Part shown: positions 12,295-22,659 of the stretch, in pieces | How the letters are laid out: each line of letters starts with the position of its first letter | Position numbering within the stretch: the stretch's first letter is position 1 | Source of the DNA: Apoda limacodes | Taxonomy: Eukaryota > Arthropoda > Insecta > Lepidoptera > Limacodidae | Direction of reading: 5' to 3' | DNA length: 64,000 nucleotides | Assembly: GCA_946406115.1 (NCBI GenBank) | Contig: OX291546.1 | Coordinates: 15,865,019-15,929,018 of the forward strand | Notes under the pieces: model-generated | What the model saw: the letters and a program-made list of their open reading frames with translations, nothing else | What the model was told of the DNA's origin: nothing | Database searches by the model: none | Translations under genes and position numbers: made by a program

Positions 12295-13000
12295 AAATAA
12301 ATGCATAGATAAATAAATACTGATATTTGTTTCAATTTTTCTTCTGTTTCTTCCGGCGATTCTATTAACTTCATTATTATAAAAAAGTAGTTATAGTAAC
12401 ATAACTATGATTGTTGGACAAACGGTATCGTGATTCTTTTTGTATTTATTGATGTATTTTCTAAAACACACACGCAAGGCATTTTCTCTATATTTTATTT
12501 CTTTTACTTTGGGTGCTGGGTATTATTTTAGTTTTGTAAGGATTCATTATTTTTTTAAGGTAAAATATAGCCTACGTTACTCAGTGATAATATTGAATTC
12601 TACTGGTTAAAAAAAATTAAAATCGGCCTAGCAGTTTTTGAGTTTATTGATTACAAACGAAATAATAAATATACTTCATTATAAAATTATAGACTACATC
12701 AAATTCCACACACATACAAACACCAAACTATAAACAATCAATTAATATGTGTTTGGCGGTAACTAAAATCCCATATAAGGTTTCATTGCTCGGTAATAGA
12801 AGTGACAGAAATTACCAAAATAAATCGTACAAAATGCATGACAGTTTGTTACGGATAACACAATTTTTCTATATTTTTGACACCAACTAAGCGAACGGGT
12901 GACACGTGACAAAAGACGTTCCTATCTATACCAAACTGAACACAGTCAGTCAGTTCGAAATGTTCTAGCCTAAAAGTGGTGCCTTTTTGTTTTCGCGCGG
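12295..13000. other. AT-rich intergenic sequence, nothing recognised
   Basis: No ORF with recognisable protein similarity, no RNA gene and no transposon ends seen. Confidence 0.4.
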
Positions 13001-13009
13001 CTACCAATC

Positions 13010-13650
13010 AAACCTTTTATTTTACTATAGAATGGTACAGTGAACAAAACTTAGTATCACATGGACACCTCTAAACAAAGTCGGGACCGGTATAAAAGAA
13101 TTGAAAGTCAACTGTGGTAATTTCTATAAATTTAGTGTAGCCATCAACCAAATATTTTTAGTTTTGTAAAGAATACTGCAATGACGAAAACATAGTATAA
13201 CACAGTTATATCTAAACTCAGTCGGAACATGGGTATATGTGTTCTGTGGTCGGAACTGAGTCAAATAGAGTAAAAGTGTACAAACATGTGTGGTAATCAT
13301 AACAGATTCAGATTTATATTTCGCGTAGAAAATAACCTTTTTTTTAAAAGAATACTGCAATGAATTATTAGTAGGTAACTGTAAGTTTTACACGTCCTGA
13401 TTTTGAAAAACATTATACAGATTAGCAAAATATAAACTATGGTATCTATTGATTTAAATTTTCAAGTAGCCATCAACAAAATCTTTGTATATTTTTCAAA
13501 ACTAACGCAATAAATAAAACTTGCTACAGTATATAGGTAACTCGGTAAATAATGAGTGTATGCAGTGGAACGAAATGTAATGATAACTTTTTTTTTCATT
13601 ATAAAACGTTCGTAGTCATTCACAGTAAGGTTATAGTTTTACAATATTGA
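13010..13650. repeat. Degenerate tandem repeats
   Basis: The phrase GTAGCCATCAACCAAAT...TTTTGTAAAGAATACTGCAATGA at about 13137 recurs in altered form near 13467 (AGTAGCCATCAACAAAATC...CAATAAATAAAACTTG) and again near 13612. The 5' part (GAATGGTACAGTGAACAAAACTTAG, 13030) resembles the end of these units. The period is irregular, roughly 140-330 bp. Origin unknown. Confidence 0.45.
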
Positions 13651-13739
13651 TACTAGTTTTGTCGGCTTTTATTATAGTTTTGTTTATTAAACTTACACAA
13701 AAGCGTCCATTTATTTGTGAATAACATGACTGGTATACT

Positions 13740-13925
13740 AATTTAAAAATAATAAAACGGGTTTAAACGTGTCATTTGGCAAAATACCTTTTTCCCAACG
13801 TTTCGGCTGGGTTACACCAGCCTTGGTCACGGGTAGACTGTCGGGAACGTCGGGAAAAAGGTATTTTGCCAAATGACGCGTTTAATCCCGTTTTATTATT
13901 TTTAAATTAGTAATGGAACGCGTAA
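13740..13925. mobile_element. Penelope-like element terminal repeats in inverted (back-to-back) arrangement
   Basis: The minus-strand block 13740-13842 and the plus-strand block 13846-13925 carry the same sequence in opposite orientation: CGTCGGGAAAAAGGTATTTT, GCCAAATGAC, CGTTTAAxCCCGTTTTATTA. The same block follows the GIY-YIG coding region of the Penelope-like element at 50585-50680, which identifies it. Inverted terminal-repeat arrangements are known for Penelope-like elements. No coding sequence remains here. Confidence 0.7.
13795..13842 (-). ncRNA. Hammerhead-like three-way junction in the Penelope terminal repeat
   Basis: On the minus strand: ACCCG, TGACCAA, stem GGCTGG/CCAGCC with loop TGTAAC, then GAAAC, GT and a GGG arm that can pair back to CCC. 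This matches the order of a hammerhead (stem I, CUGANGA-like box, stem II, GAAA, stem I strand). The first box reads GTGACCA plus an extra A rather than CTGANGA, and stem III is nearly absent. Hammerhead motifs are known from Penelope-like elements, but activity here is uncertain. Confidence 0.35.
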
Positions 13926-14279
13926 ATTTAAAAACTTATATGACTGGTATACATTTGAATTCTATAATTCCTTAGTCTGGAGATGTCAGACCATTATGCG
14001 ACGTTGCTATCATGGGTTGTAAACAAAGATATGGTTTACATACCTGACGTTGGCTCTATCCTTTGAATAAATTGTACGCTATAACTTAACTGCCAAAAAC
14101 TTGTGCCTAAAATCGAGACTGCTCTGTCTAAGGTCTCTGTCTGATTAACTTCAGGAAAAGTCTGAGAAGACACTTTTCAATTCCGAAGACACAAGTTTGC
14201 GTGTTCGCCGCTTAAAAACCCCAATTCACTGAGGTCCCATAATTACAGAACACAGTCCTCACCATCTTTAAGAGTATTA

Positions 14280-16060
14280 GACTCCTAGAGAGAGAGAGAA
14301 AGGGTAAATTGCACCCCTCCGCTCCCCGCCGATAGGCACCCTTTGTGCCTGCCCCCTTCCCTGCGGTCAACGCCTGGAGACGACCTCCGGCACTAGTCGA
14401 CGCAGAAAAATCGTACCACTAAGACAAACTTTTGTCTGCACTTCCTGGGCCCATCGCGTCCTTCGCCTGCGCCAAGTGCTCCCGCACTGCTTGCGAACAC
14501 GCGTCCCCCTCCCCTCACCCCGTAAAGCCACTCAGTCAACCGAGAAAAAGCTCGATCTTCTCTGTAAGCTATTGTGGACCTTCGACCCAGACTACATAGA
14601 TGTCGTGTTCGTGAAATACGAACAAGCCACCACCCCCCAACAGATGCTCAGATTCATGTCTGAGCATCGCCCGTTCTTTGACGCCCTCCGCAGGGCGATA
14701 CCCAAACAATAAAAATCAAAATGGATTGCATAACTGCGTGTGAAAAACCCCGCTCCGTCTTCTCGCAAATAAAGGAAGGAATTATCAGAATTCCTTTCGT
14801 CCCATAAACCGGACGTCTTTCTCATCCAGGAAGTGTCCTCAAACCCACCATCCGCCCCCCTTCGATTGCGAACTATCTCGCCGTCCGTGATAATAGAACT
14901 GCCTCCCCTGTCGTAGGCACTCTCATCTATTACAGACACTCCCTGCATTATATCTCAATCGATCCTCCGCCCCTTGCAAACTTAGAAGCTTCCGTCTGAC
15001 GCCTAGCGATGACCGGCCATCAGCTGATCATCATTGCATCGGTTTATCTCTCCCCGTCAAAAGACATGCTTGAGACCGACCTTTAATCCCTCTTAAATTT
15101 AGGCGACGCCGTTATTCTTGCCGGCGATCTAAATTGCAAGCACTGTCGATGGAACTCCTCACTCACTTCACGGAGAGGCAGACTCCTAGACCAACTAGTT
15201 GACAGAATAAACTTTGACATCATCGCTCCCGTGACGCCCACCCATTTTCCCCATAGCCCTGACGTGGTCGACATAGCACTTCTTAAGAATGTAAGGCTTA
15301 GCTTTCACTCTATGGAGGTGCTTGACGAACATGACTTGGACCACAGGGTTCGACAGGGCTCCTCCGGTTCCCCATCTGACCCTCGCCTCGACATTAGAAC
15401 CGTGACGGACTGGGATAAATTCAAGAAATTACTCGAAAACCCCAGCTCGCCACATCTAGATCGCGTTCCTGATAATATCTCTTCCGCGGTCGATATAAAC
15501 GTGGCTATTGACTCTCTCAGTAGCCACCTGACCGCCACCGTTAACGAGTGCTCAAGACAAGTGCAACAACCACCACCTAATCCTGCCTCAGCACATCAGG
15601 TCGCTAATGACTGAGCGTAACGCAGCCCGACGAAGCCGCGATCGCGCTCCCTCTACCGAAAACAAAGCTCGCTTCAACGATTTACACCGCCGTGTAAGAT
15701 CAGCTGTAGCTGAGCTTCGCGCCCAACGTTTCGGTGATTTGATGGAGAATATGTCTTCTTCTCATCCAGCTTATTGGCGCCTAGCCAGAGCGTTGAAATC
15801 AGACATATTCAACTCTCTCCCTCCGCTAACTCGTCCCAACAACGTTCCTGCGTTCGATGACGACGAAAAAGCGGATTGCTTTGCATCCAAGCCCAATGTG
15901 CATTAAGCACAAAACCTTTCGGTCCCGATCACGAGCGAGAGGTGGACGGTGAAGTGTAGCGCAGAGTATCCTCGCCCCTCCCCCGTTACGGTCGACGAAG
16001 TCAAACATTTCATCAAAGACCTACGCCCCATAAAGATGTTTCCGAATTAAGAAAACTTAA
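14280..16060 (+). pseudogene. Jockey-clade LINE remnant (ORF1 end plus endonuclease region)
   Basis: The end of an ORF1 (14476-14712, a C-terminal segment ending RRAIPKQ) is followed closely by the start of ORF2 at about 14721 (ATGGATTGC). Broken frames then show apurinic endonuclease landmarks: PDVFLIQEV, YLSPSKDML, VILAGDLNCKH with RWNS (about 15110-15155), and TPTHFPHSPDVVDIALL (about 15237-15285). The linker before the RT domain continues to about 16030 (SSSHPAYWRLARAL). Frameshifts and stops lie at about 14805, 14995, 15085 and 15612. The RT domain is missing, so the copy is truncated at its 3' side. GC content is clearly higher than the surroundings. Confidence 0.85.
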
Positions 16061-18250
16061 ATTATTGTATTATAAGTAATTTTTGTTTTATAATACGTTT
16101 CGATGCCTTGAATTCGGAATGTTTTACACTTGAAAAATTGAATTTTTTTAATATTTCTATTGCACTATTAAGTTTAATTTTCCCTTTAGATTCTTTAGTA
16201 AATCATCCTAAATTCCTTAAAATTCAGGATTTAAAGTTTAGTTGTTTAGAAACAAAAACCCTATTTATTATTTATTTTTTTGTCATGAAACCCGACATTA
16301 GAATTAAGAGCGCTTAAAAATAGAACACTCAATGTTACCACTTTAAAAAGGACAACAATGTTATAAATAATTATTGAAATGAATAAATAAATAACAGAAT
16401 AAAAACAATAAGTTTTATGAAAACAAAAAATTAAACCAGCCTAGTTAATACCCGCCTAGTTGGAGAAAACCTAATTGAAAAAATCAAGATGATATTGGAT
16501 ATCTCGTTTATACTCAAATATTGTCAAGAAAAAACTTAAACTTTAACTGAAGTTTAGTGTTCTCTTGTCCCTACATTTGAACTTCAAATTCAAATATGGC
16601 CCTTAAAAATCGTAAAAGTGGAAGCATTGATTGATTCAACTTGACAGATGCAACTCGGTTAGTCGTTCAAAAACTTTAGGGTAGAGTTAGGAACCCGATG
16701 TCGTCATTTATAACTCAAGTTACTCGTTATTGAATGCAACCCAGGGGGCACATTCGTATAGCTTTCCTTCCTTCGTTCTTCGATTTGCAGACCAGGGGCT
16801 TAGACTTCTTAAATTTAGCGTCACGAAAAAAGAATAGAATCGAACAAAATGTATGAACATAAAGTTTGTGACGTCACTTGCTATCGATCGAAAAAAAAAT
16901 CATAGACTTGTTCCTTTTCTATGCTATTGGTTCTGTAGTCAAGCCACTGCGGAGCGCCGAAACGAAAGTTGTCTTTACATTAGGTAGCCATATTGCAACT
17001 TTACAAACGCGATTCCTTTTTGATATTCGTTGAACTTGCGTTCGCCCAGACCCTACGGATAAGCTTGGCGATTGCAAATGGCGGCTTGAAATCTATTGTG
17101 GATATTTATTATATTTTTAAAGATTTTAAGTATTTTGTTAATTAGGTATTTAAATGTTGTGGTTGTATTCAATATTTGTATTATAGGTATCTATTTGTCT
17201 TTGATATGTAGAAATATACCTACCCAAATAAATAAAGATGCATAATAGGTACCTGTATTGAATTTTTATTTATTGTTATATTTTTAAATCATAAGCAACA
17301 TTTTGTAATTAAAAATGATGGTGTTATGAAAAATCTGTGTTGTAAGTATTAGTCTTATTTTTAATTTAACAGATAGTAAATGTATAGCCAGATTTTCGTT
17401 ACTATAGAGCTTGATTGTTTTTACGTCAGTACCTAATATTTTCACAACAAAATATTTAAGATAAACTAGGTACCTACTTAAAGCATAAAAACATTTCAAT
17501 ATGCAATACGATAAATACCTATATTCTTAATTTTAAAACCAACGATAAGTTGAATGAAAATAAAAGTAATAATATCATATGAGACAAATAAAGAAAAAAC
17601 ACCCATTCCATCCATAGTATAAACAAAAAACAAAAACATAAGCGATTTTCGATAATTGGCACAAAAAATAATTTCCAGCCGACGCCCACGATACAGCGTT
17701 TTTGATACATGAGCAATAAGTCTACCTCTATGGTTTCGAAAACGCTTGTTCTATAGCGATACTGCACGAATTTTCGATTGTAACTTGTCTAAGGCCCCAG
17801 ATTTCGCATTATTGCATATAATTTCTCCAGAGTCATGTGTAAATATAGTCCTGTGCTAATATCTAAATTTGGCGAAGCACCATATTCAAGTTGTATCGCA
17901 ACGTTATCGTGCGTTCTCGTTTACATATCCCAAGATAGGGCGGCAGTTTTGGTGTGGATCCTTCAGAAATTGCGCGTCATGTACTGCTTATTTCTTCATA
18001 ATTCACTATTCATAAGCCTTCGGTGCACAATTCTTAACACGCTTTCGTAAAACATTGCTAAAAAATATACATCGAAACACACTTAATGAATTTAGAAAAA
18101 TTAAACACGAAAAAACACAACTCCTTCTTAAGATTCGCACCAAAACTCCTCGTATAGCTTTTCATTTGGATAAAAATTCTCGGAGTCGCTCAGTTACCGT
18201 ACCTAATCTATCGTATTTTCTGAGAAGAAACACCGCCAAGCAGATAAGTG
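16061..18250. other. Intergenic region upstream of RpL30
   Basis: AT-rich to about 16.5 kb and again at 17.1-17.7 kb, with a more balanced stretch at 16.7-17.1 kb. No convincing exon, RNA gene or transposon end was found. The distal promoter of RpL30 should lie in the last few hundred bases. Confidence 0.4.
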
Positions 18251-18261
18251 ATACTGGCGAC

Positions 18262-18286
18262 ACTGTTTTATTCTTTCTTTTTTAGC
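18262..18286 (+). promoter_or_regulatory. RpL30: Probable RpL30 transcription start with TOP-like pyrimidine tract
   Basis: A pyrimidine-rich tract (TTCTTTCTTTTTT, 18271-18283) is followed by AGC and a donor-like GTAAGC at 18287. An acceptor TTGTTTCAG ends at 18397, leaving a 5' UTR part 18398-18428 before the ATG. A pyrimidine-tract start and a tiny noncoding first exon are typical of animal ribosomal-protein genes (5'TOP control through mTOR). The exact start is inferred. Confidence 0.45.
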
Positions 18287-18428
18287 GTAAGCGATTTGGG
18301 TCGGAATAGGTTAGTTTAATTCTGTTTTAAAAAATTGGATTTAAATTGGTTACTGTTCTGATTCATGTTATTTAAGGTATTTATATTCTTGTTTCAGGTT
18401 CGACAATAGCTTGCTATTCGTTGTTACA

Positions 18429-20950
18429 ATGGTTGCCGCCAAGAAACAGGTAAGGTGAACACGTGGTAGGCACTCAGTTGGATAAAGAAAGGGGCTGTGG
18501 CATGGTTTTTTCTTATTAATAGTGAAATACCTTTTTCACAGCCCGAAATAATTGAGATCCTCGATAGACTCGCAATTTCTTTGATTTGCAGGGTTGAGAA
18601 AGCATCCTACATAATTGTCTTTGAATCTTAAATAGGCATTTAGCGTAGGACGAATTTTCTATGGTAGGTATTAGGCAATGACAGTGTAGATATCGTACTA
18701 GCACGCAAAAACTTAGGTCGTAATTTTATTCAGTCCAGGGATGTAAGATAGCCAAACTAGCCAACTCATAAATTATAGCATTGACTGGTCAAAATTATAC
18801 AGAACATAAACATTAAACGGACAACGCATGACACATTCATCTCAGAACTAGATGGTTTTTACTTACTTGAATAAGGGGGCAGGTTGTATTTATAGGTTAT
18901 TATTACTTGTTAAATGTAAGTATTTACTAGTTCTATTAAAATATATTGTTTATTAAAATGTCCAATCGATTTTAGTTGTTTGAAATTTAACCATCACAGC
19001 TCTATGGTCCCATGTTTAATGATAAAACATTGTAACAATGTTCTGCTGTATTATCGAATACAGGAAAAATCCATATCCAACTTTCCTAGTTTTGTTAATA
19101 TGTTCATACAAAGTTAGAAACTCATAAACAAATGTCTAAACATACGTACGAGATTGTGACAACAATAATATGATGAGCTAAATAATATTTAAAGAAAGTC
19201 ACTGAATGTTATATAAAATCTGTTGTCTATTTGTAAGTATAAATTTAATAATGCATATCTAGACTATTATTTAGACAACTGTATTATCTCTAATTTATGA
19301 TTTATTTTTCTTGCAGAAAAAGACCATTGAGTCTATAAACTCACGTCTGGCCCTGGTTATGAAATCAGGAAAGTACTGTCTTGGTTATAAGCAGACTTTA
19401 AAAACACTCCGACAGGGCAAAGCCAAACTGGTCATCATTGCAAAAAATGCTCCTCCTCTAAGGTGAGACTACTGAGAAGTAGTGTTTTCCATTTTTTTTT
19501 GCCATTGGGATACATATGGAGTCTTACGACAAAGAAGTATGGATTCCTTTGTGGTGGAAATTGTAAAAAGTTCTGCCTGCAAAAGTATAGACACAGTTTG
19601 CCCTTAGTATGTTCTTTTTTTTGAGGCTTCAGTACACATTTAGTGTCTATGCCAGCCTCATAGGGTATACATTTGGGATATTGCATTAATGTTGCTTTCT
19701 TTATGATATCTAACTATTTTTATCCTTACAGACTGATCTATCAGTAAGTTTGGTTTTTCAGTTTATGGAGTGTATGAATATTTTGATCAGTTTATCATCA
19801 CCTAAATAAAACCTTATACAGTCTTTTTCCATCCAAAGTTGGAAAGGAAATCACAAGTATTATTCTCTCATGCAAAAATAAAGTGCAAACCCCAAACTAT
19901 GTTTTAGTTGTTAAATAAGGGAGGGCCCGGCCCTGATGTAGCCCTATCTCATTCAAGTGTTCTGCATTCTGTGTCATGCCTTTGCTCAGTATTTGATACA
20001 ATTTACCACAATAATGGAAACCTATGGAGTAGTCTTTGAATCTATCTGTTGAACTTTGGCAGGTGAGTAATTTCATAAATTAATGTACTTGCATATTTTG
20101 TGAACATTGATTTTTGTTTTACATTAACTTAAGAAGTCCATACTTAAATTCTATATTTACTATATATAATATTATGAATGTAAAAGTATCTCGGTTTGTT
20201 ACCTTCTTACCACTTAATTGTGTTGAAATTTGGCAAGAAGGAAGAGCTGCTTAAAAATCATTTGTGATTTGGATGTCTTACTATAAATCAAGGAGCTGCC
20301 ATAGGAATTACACATGATAGCTGAAATTAGCATAGGTGGAGCATTGGGCCCAAGCTTGTACCTATGTATTCAATTTGGATGTTTCTTTTATTTAGATTAT
20401 CTTATCTTACTTTTTAAACCTATATATAGGTATTTAGCTTATTGGTTTATTCTCATTTATTAGATTTAGAGTTAAATGAACTAAAATTGACAATTGTTTT
20501 GACACTGCAAATCTTTAAATGTTATGATACACTTGGTTATAGTTAGTTTGTAAAGTCATTGGTTAAATTATTATGCATAATAATACAAGAAATGTTGCTA
20601 AATGGGTAAAAACCCTTACCAAAAATAGCAAGATACAAGAATATCCTCCTACTTATTACTTAAAAAGTTTGAAAGTAAACATTTCTTGTAAAGTGTGATG
20701 ATAATATTGGTTGTATATTTAAGTTTCAGGTTTATTTAATTTTTCAACATTTAAATTATGGTTTTTTTTTTGCAGAAAGTCTGAGATCGAGTACTATGCC
20801 CTTTTAGCGAAAACTGGTGTTCATCACTACAGTGGTAACAATATAGAGTTAGGAACAGCATGCGGAAAGTACTACAGAGTATGCACGCTTGCAATTACTG
20901 ACCCTGGTGACTCTGACATTATTACAACTCTGCCGGAAGCAACAGCTTAG
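18429..20950 (+). CDS. RpL30: Ribosomal protein eL30 (RpL30), 3 coding exons, 113 aa
   Basis: Exons 18429-18449, 19317-19462 and 20776-20950 join in frame through GT/AG introns (342 nt, TAG at 20948). The protein starts [17 protein letters not shown] and shows the eL30 landmarks [43 protein letters not shown] and [19 protein letters not shown], close to the usual animal length (about 111-115). It is a component of the cytosolic 60S subunit and belongs to the L7Ae/L30e RNA-binding fold that recognises kink-turns. The seven-residue first exon ending just after the basic start is typical of ribosomal-protein genes. All family residues appear intact and no frameshift is present. Converges with bystin downstream. 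Confidence 0.97.
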
Positions 20951-21033
20951 GTTTAATATTATACATAATTTAAAAAAAAATTGTTTTACTATTATTCCCA
21001 TATATTTTCCCATTTTTTTTACGAGCTGCTTCT

Positions 21034-21195
21034 ATGACAGAACATTCAGCTGCTTGTTTTATTCGCCTTAAAGTTTTACGGATTAATAAGCAACAGTTTG
21101 TCAGATGCCAAAAGAGCGTTTTTACTTACCCATCCTTGTCTTTATTTTCGGCAATCGACTTGAAGGCGAATAAAACATGTTATATGTTCTGTCAT
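21034..21195. mobile_element. MITE with 33-bp inverted ends (ATGACAGAACAT...) in the RpL30 3' flank
   Basis: Left end ATGACAGAACAT...TGTTTTATTCGCCTT (21034-21067) is matched inverted by AAGGCGAATAAAACATG...ATGTTCTGTCAT (21163-21195). It is flanked by T/A-rich bases compatible with a TA target site. 162 bp, non-coding. Starts 83 bases after the RpL30 stop codon. Confidence 0.75.
21169..21174 (+). terminator. RpL30: Candidate polyadenylation signal for RpL30 inside the MITE
   Basis: AATAAA within the right inverted repeat of the MITE, about 220 bases after the stop codon. No AATAAA occurs between the stop and this point; another lies at about 21489. Use of this site is not proven. Confidence 0.4.
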
Positions 21196-21499
21196 ATATG
21201 TAAGTCTGCTTTTGGGGCTTACCTACCTTTTTTTCTTTTGAGTGAATTTAAAATCTGATCAATGTTTTTGCTAAAAACTTGATTTAGGAGCAAATAATAA
21301 GATTATCACTCTGTTTTGTATCTCATTCATTGCACTTTTAGTAAGTTGAGAGACCTTTATGGTGGTTAAATATTCATATGCTAAATACATCTAGATTTAA
21401 TTGTTTTGTTTTTTTTTAAATAACTACATCATTTAGGAAGTTAAACCTTAAGTTTAAAAAAGTGTACATTCAAGAACTGTATTTTTAAATAAAATGGTT

Positions 21500-22640
21500 T
21501 ACATATGTAGTTTGTTTAAAGGTAGTAGGTAGTTTAAATTTCTGCATATTATTTAGGAAACTTGTGTAGGAGCGTTTTGTTGACTGCTTCAATGCGTTCA
21601 ATGTCGTAATCCTGCCAAGTTAAAAAGTCATAAATTATATAACACAGTACAAATCTTGGTTCATTCTCTTCGGTAGGATTACCGCATTATGTACATTATG
21701 TCGGCCAACAAAACTCCACTTTTATAAGCATTAACTGCAGCCTTACGTCTACCTCGGCCATTATTTACATATTATGTCCATGAATAAAACATCAATATGG
21801 CCTCTGCAGTAGAGTTACTGGTAATGAGGTAATCCACGGATAATTTTGATATAAGAATGTAATCAGCCAGTGAAGATAGTAGTGCCTAGGGAAATAAACG
21901 AAAAATTGTTTTATCAGATTAAAACCTTAATGTTATACATCGTCGACGTCGTTTCAGCCGGATGACTTCGACTGCTAAACAGCTGGCCTTCCGCGTCCAC
22001 AGAGGTTCAAGTCATGCGTGCTACGTCTTATCCGCCACACTTCAGTTTACTATTTCTATGTCGACTGTTTTGCGGCGAATCTCGTTCCAGATTTTATCGC
22101 ACAAAGAAACAGTTGGGTAGCATAGCTCTGAGCGTGTGCTTTAGTATGGCCGGTTACTAATCGTATTAACCGTTTAAATAGTTACTTAAATATGACACGT
22201 CGGCTCCCCAGGCATTTTAGAAGAATCAAGTCAGGATGTCTCCTGGGCACCTGTCTGTCCTGCCATCCTGGGTGTGGCTGTTTGTAACACATAAAACTTT
22301 TCAGTATTTTAGAATACCAAAATTAAAATCAACGTAGCGTGATAAATGTTTGGACAATCATAAGCTAGCAGCAGTACCTTGTGGGTGTGTACCATGTGGT
22401 AAAACTACTGCTTCGCTTTAATGTCAGTTTTAATTTTAATTTTGATGTAAAGTTCAGAAAAAGAATAAGAAGTCAATATCCCAATTTAGGGACACGTTCG
22501 TCGCGTCATCTAATTAAACTATATCTATTTCAACTATGTACTGCTTAGATAAATTTTAAAAGAGGAAATGAAGAAGGTCTCAAATTGCACTTAATAAATT
22601 GGTTGCTATAATTATTAATAATAAACTGTTATTTATGTAC
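21500..22640. other. Intergenic region between convergent RpL30 and bystin
   Basis: No exon recognised. A short stretch at about 21955-22005 (CAGCCGGATGACTTCGACTGCT, GGCCTTCC) resembles the inverted 3' end of an RTE-type LINE, like that at 63500-63665, but is very degraded. Confidence 0.4.
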
Positions 22641-22644
22641 ATTA

Positions 22645-22650
22645 TTTATT
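22645..22650 (-). terminator. bys: Candidate polyadenylation signal of bystin
   Basis: AATAAA on the minus strand, ten bases after the bystin stop codon; a second overlapping AATAA follows. Its closeness to the stop supports the short last exon. Confidence 0.5.
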
Positions 22651-22659
22651 TACACCTGT

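Noticed and set aside
14592..14948. Minus-strand ORF in the Jockey remnant
   Set aside because: Antisense of recognisable LINE coding sequence.
19168..19210. Possible C/D-box snoRNA in RpL30 intron 1 (ATGATGA ... CTGA)
   Set aside because: C-like and D-like boxes are only about 27 bases apart and no flanking terminal stem is seen; too short for a C/D snoRNA.
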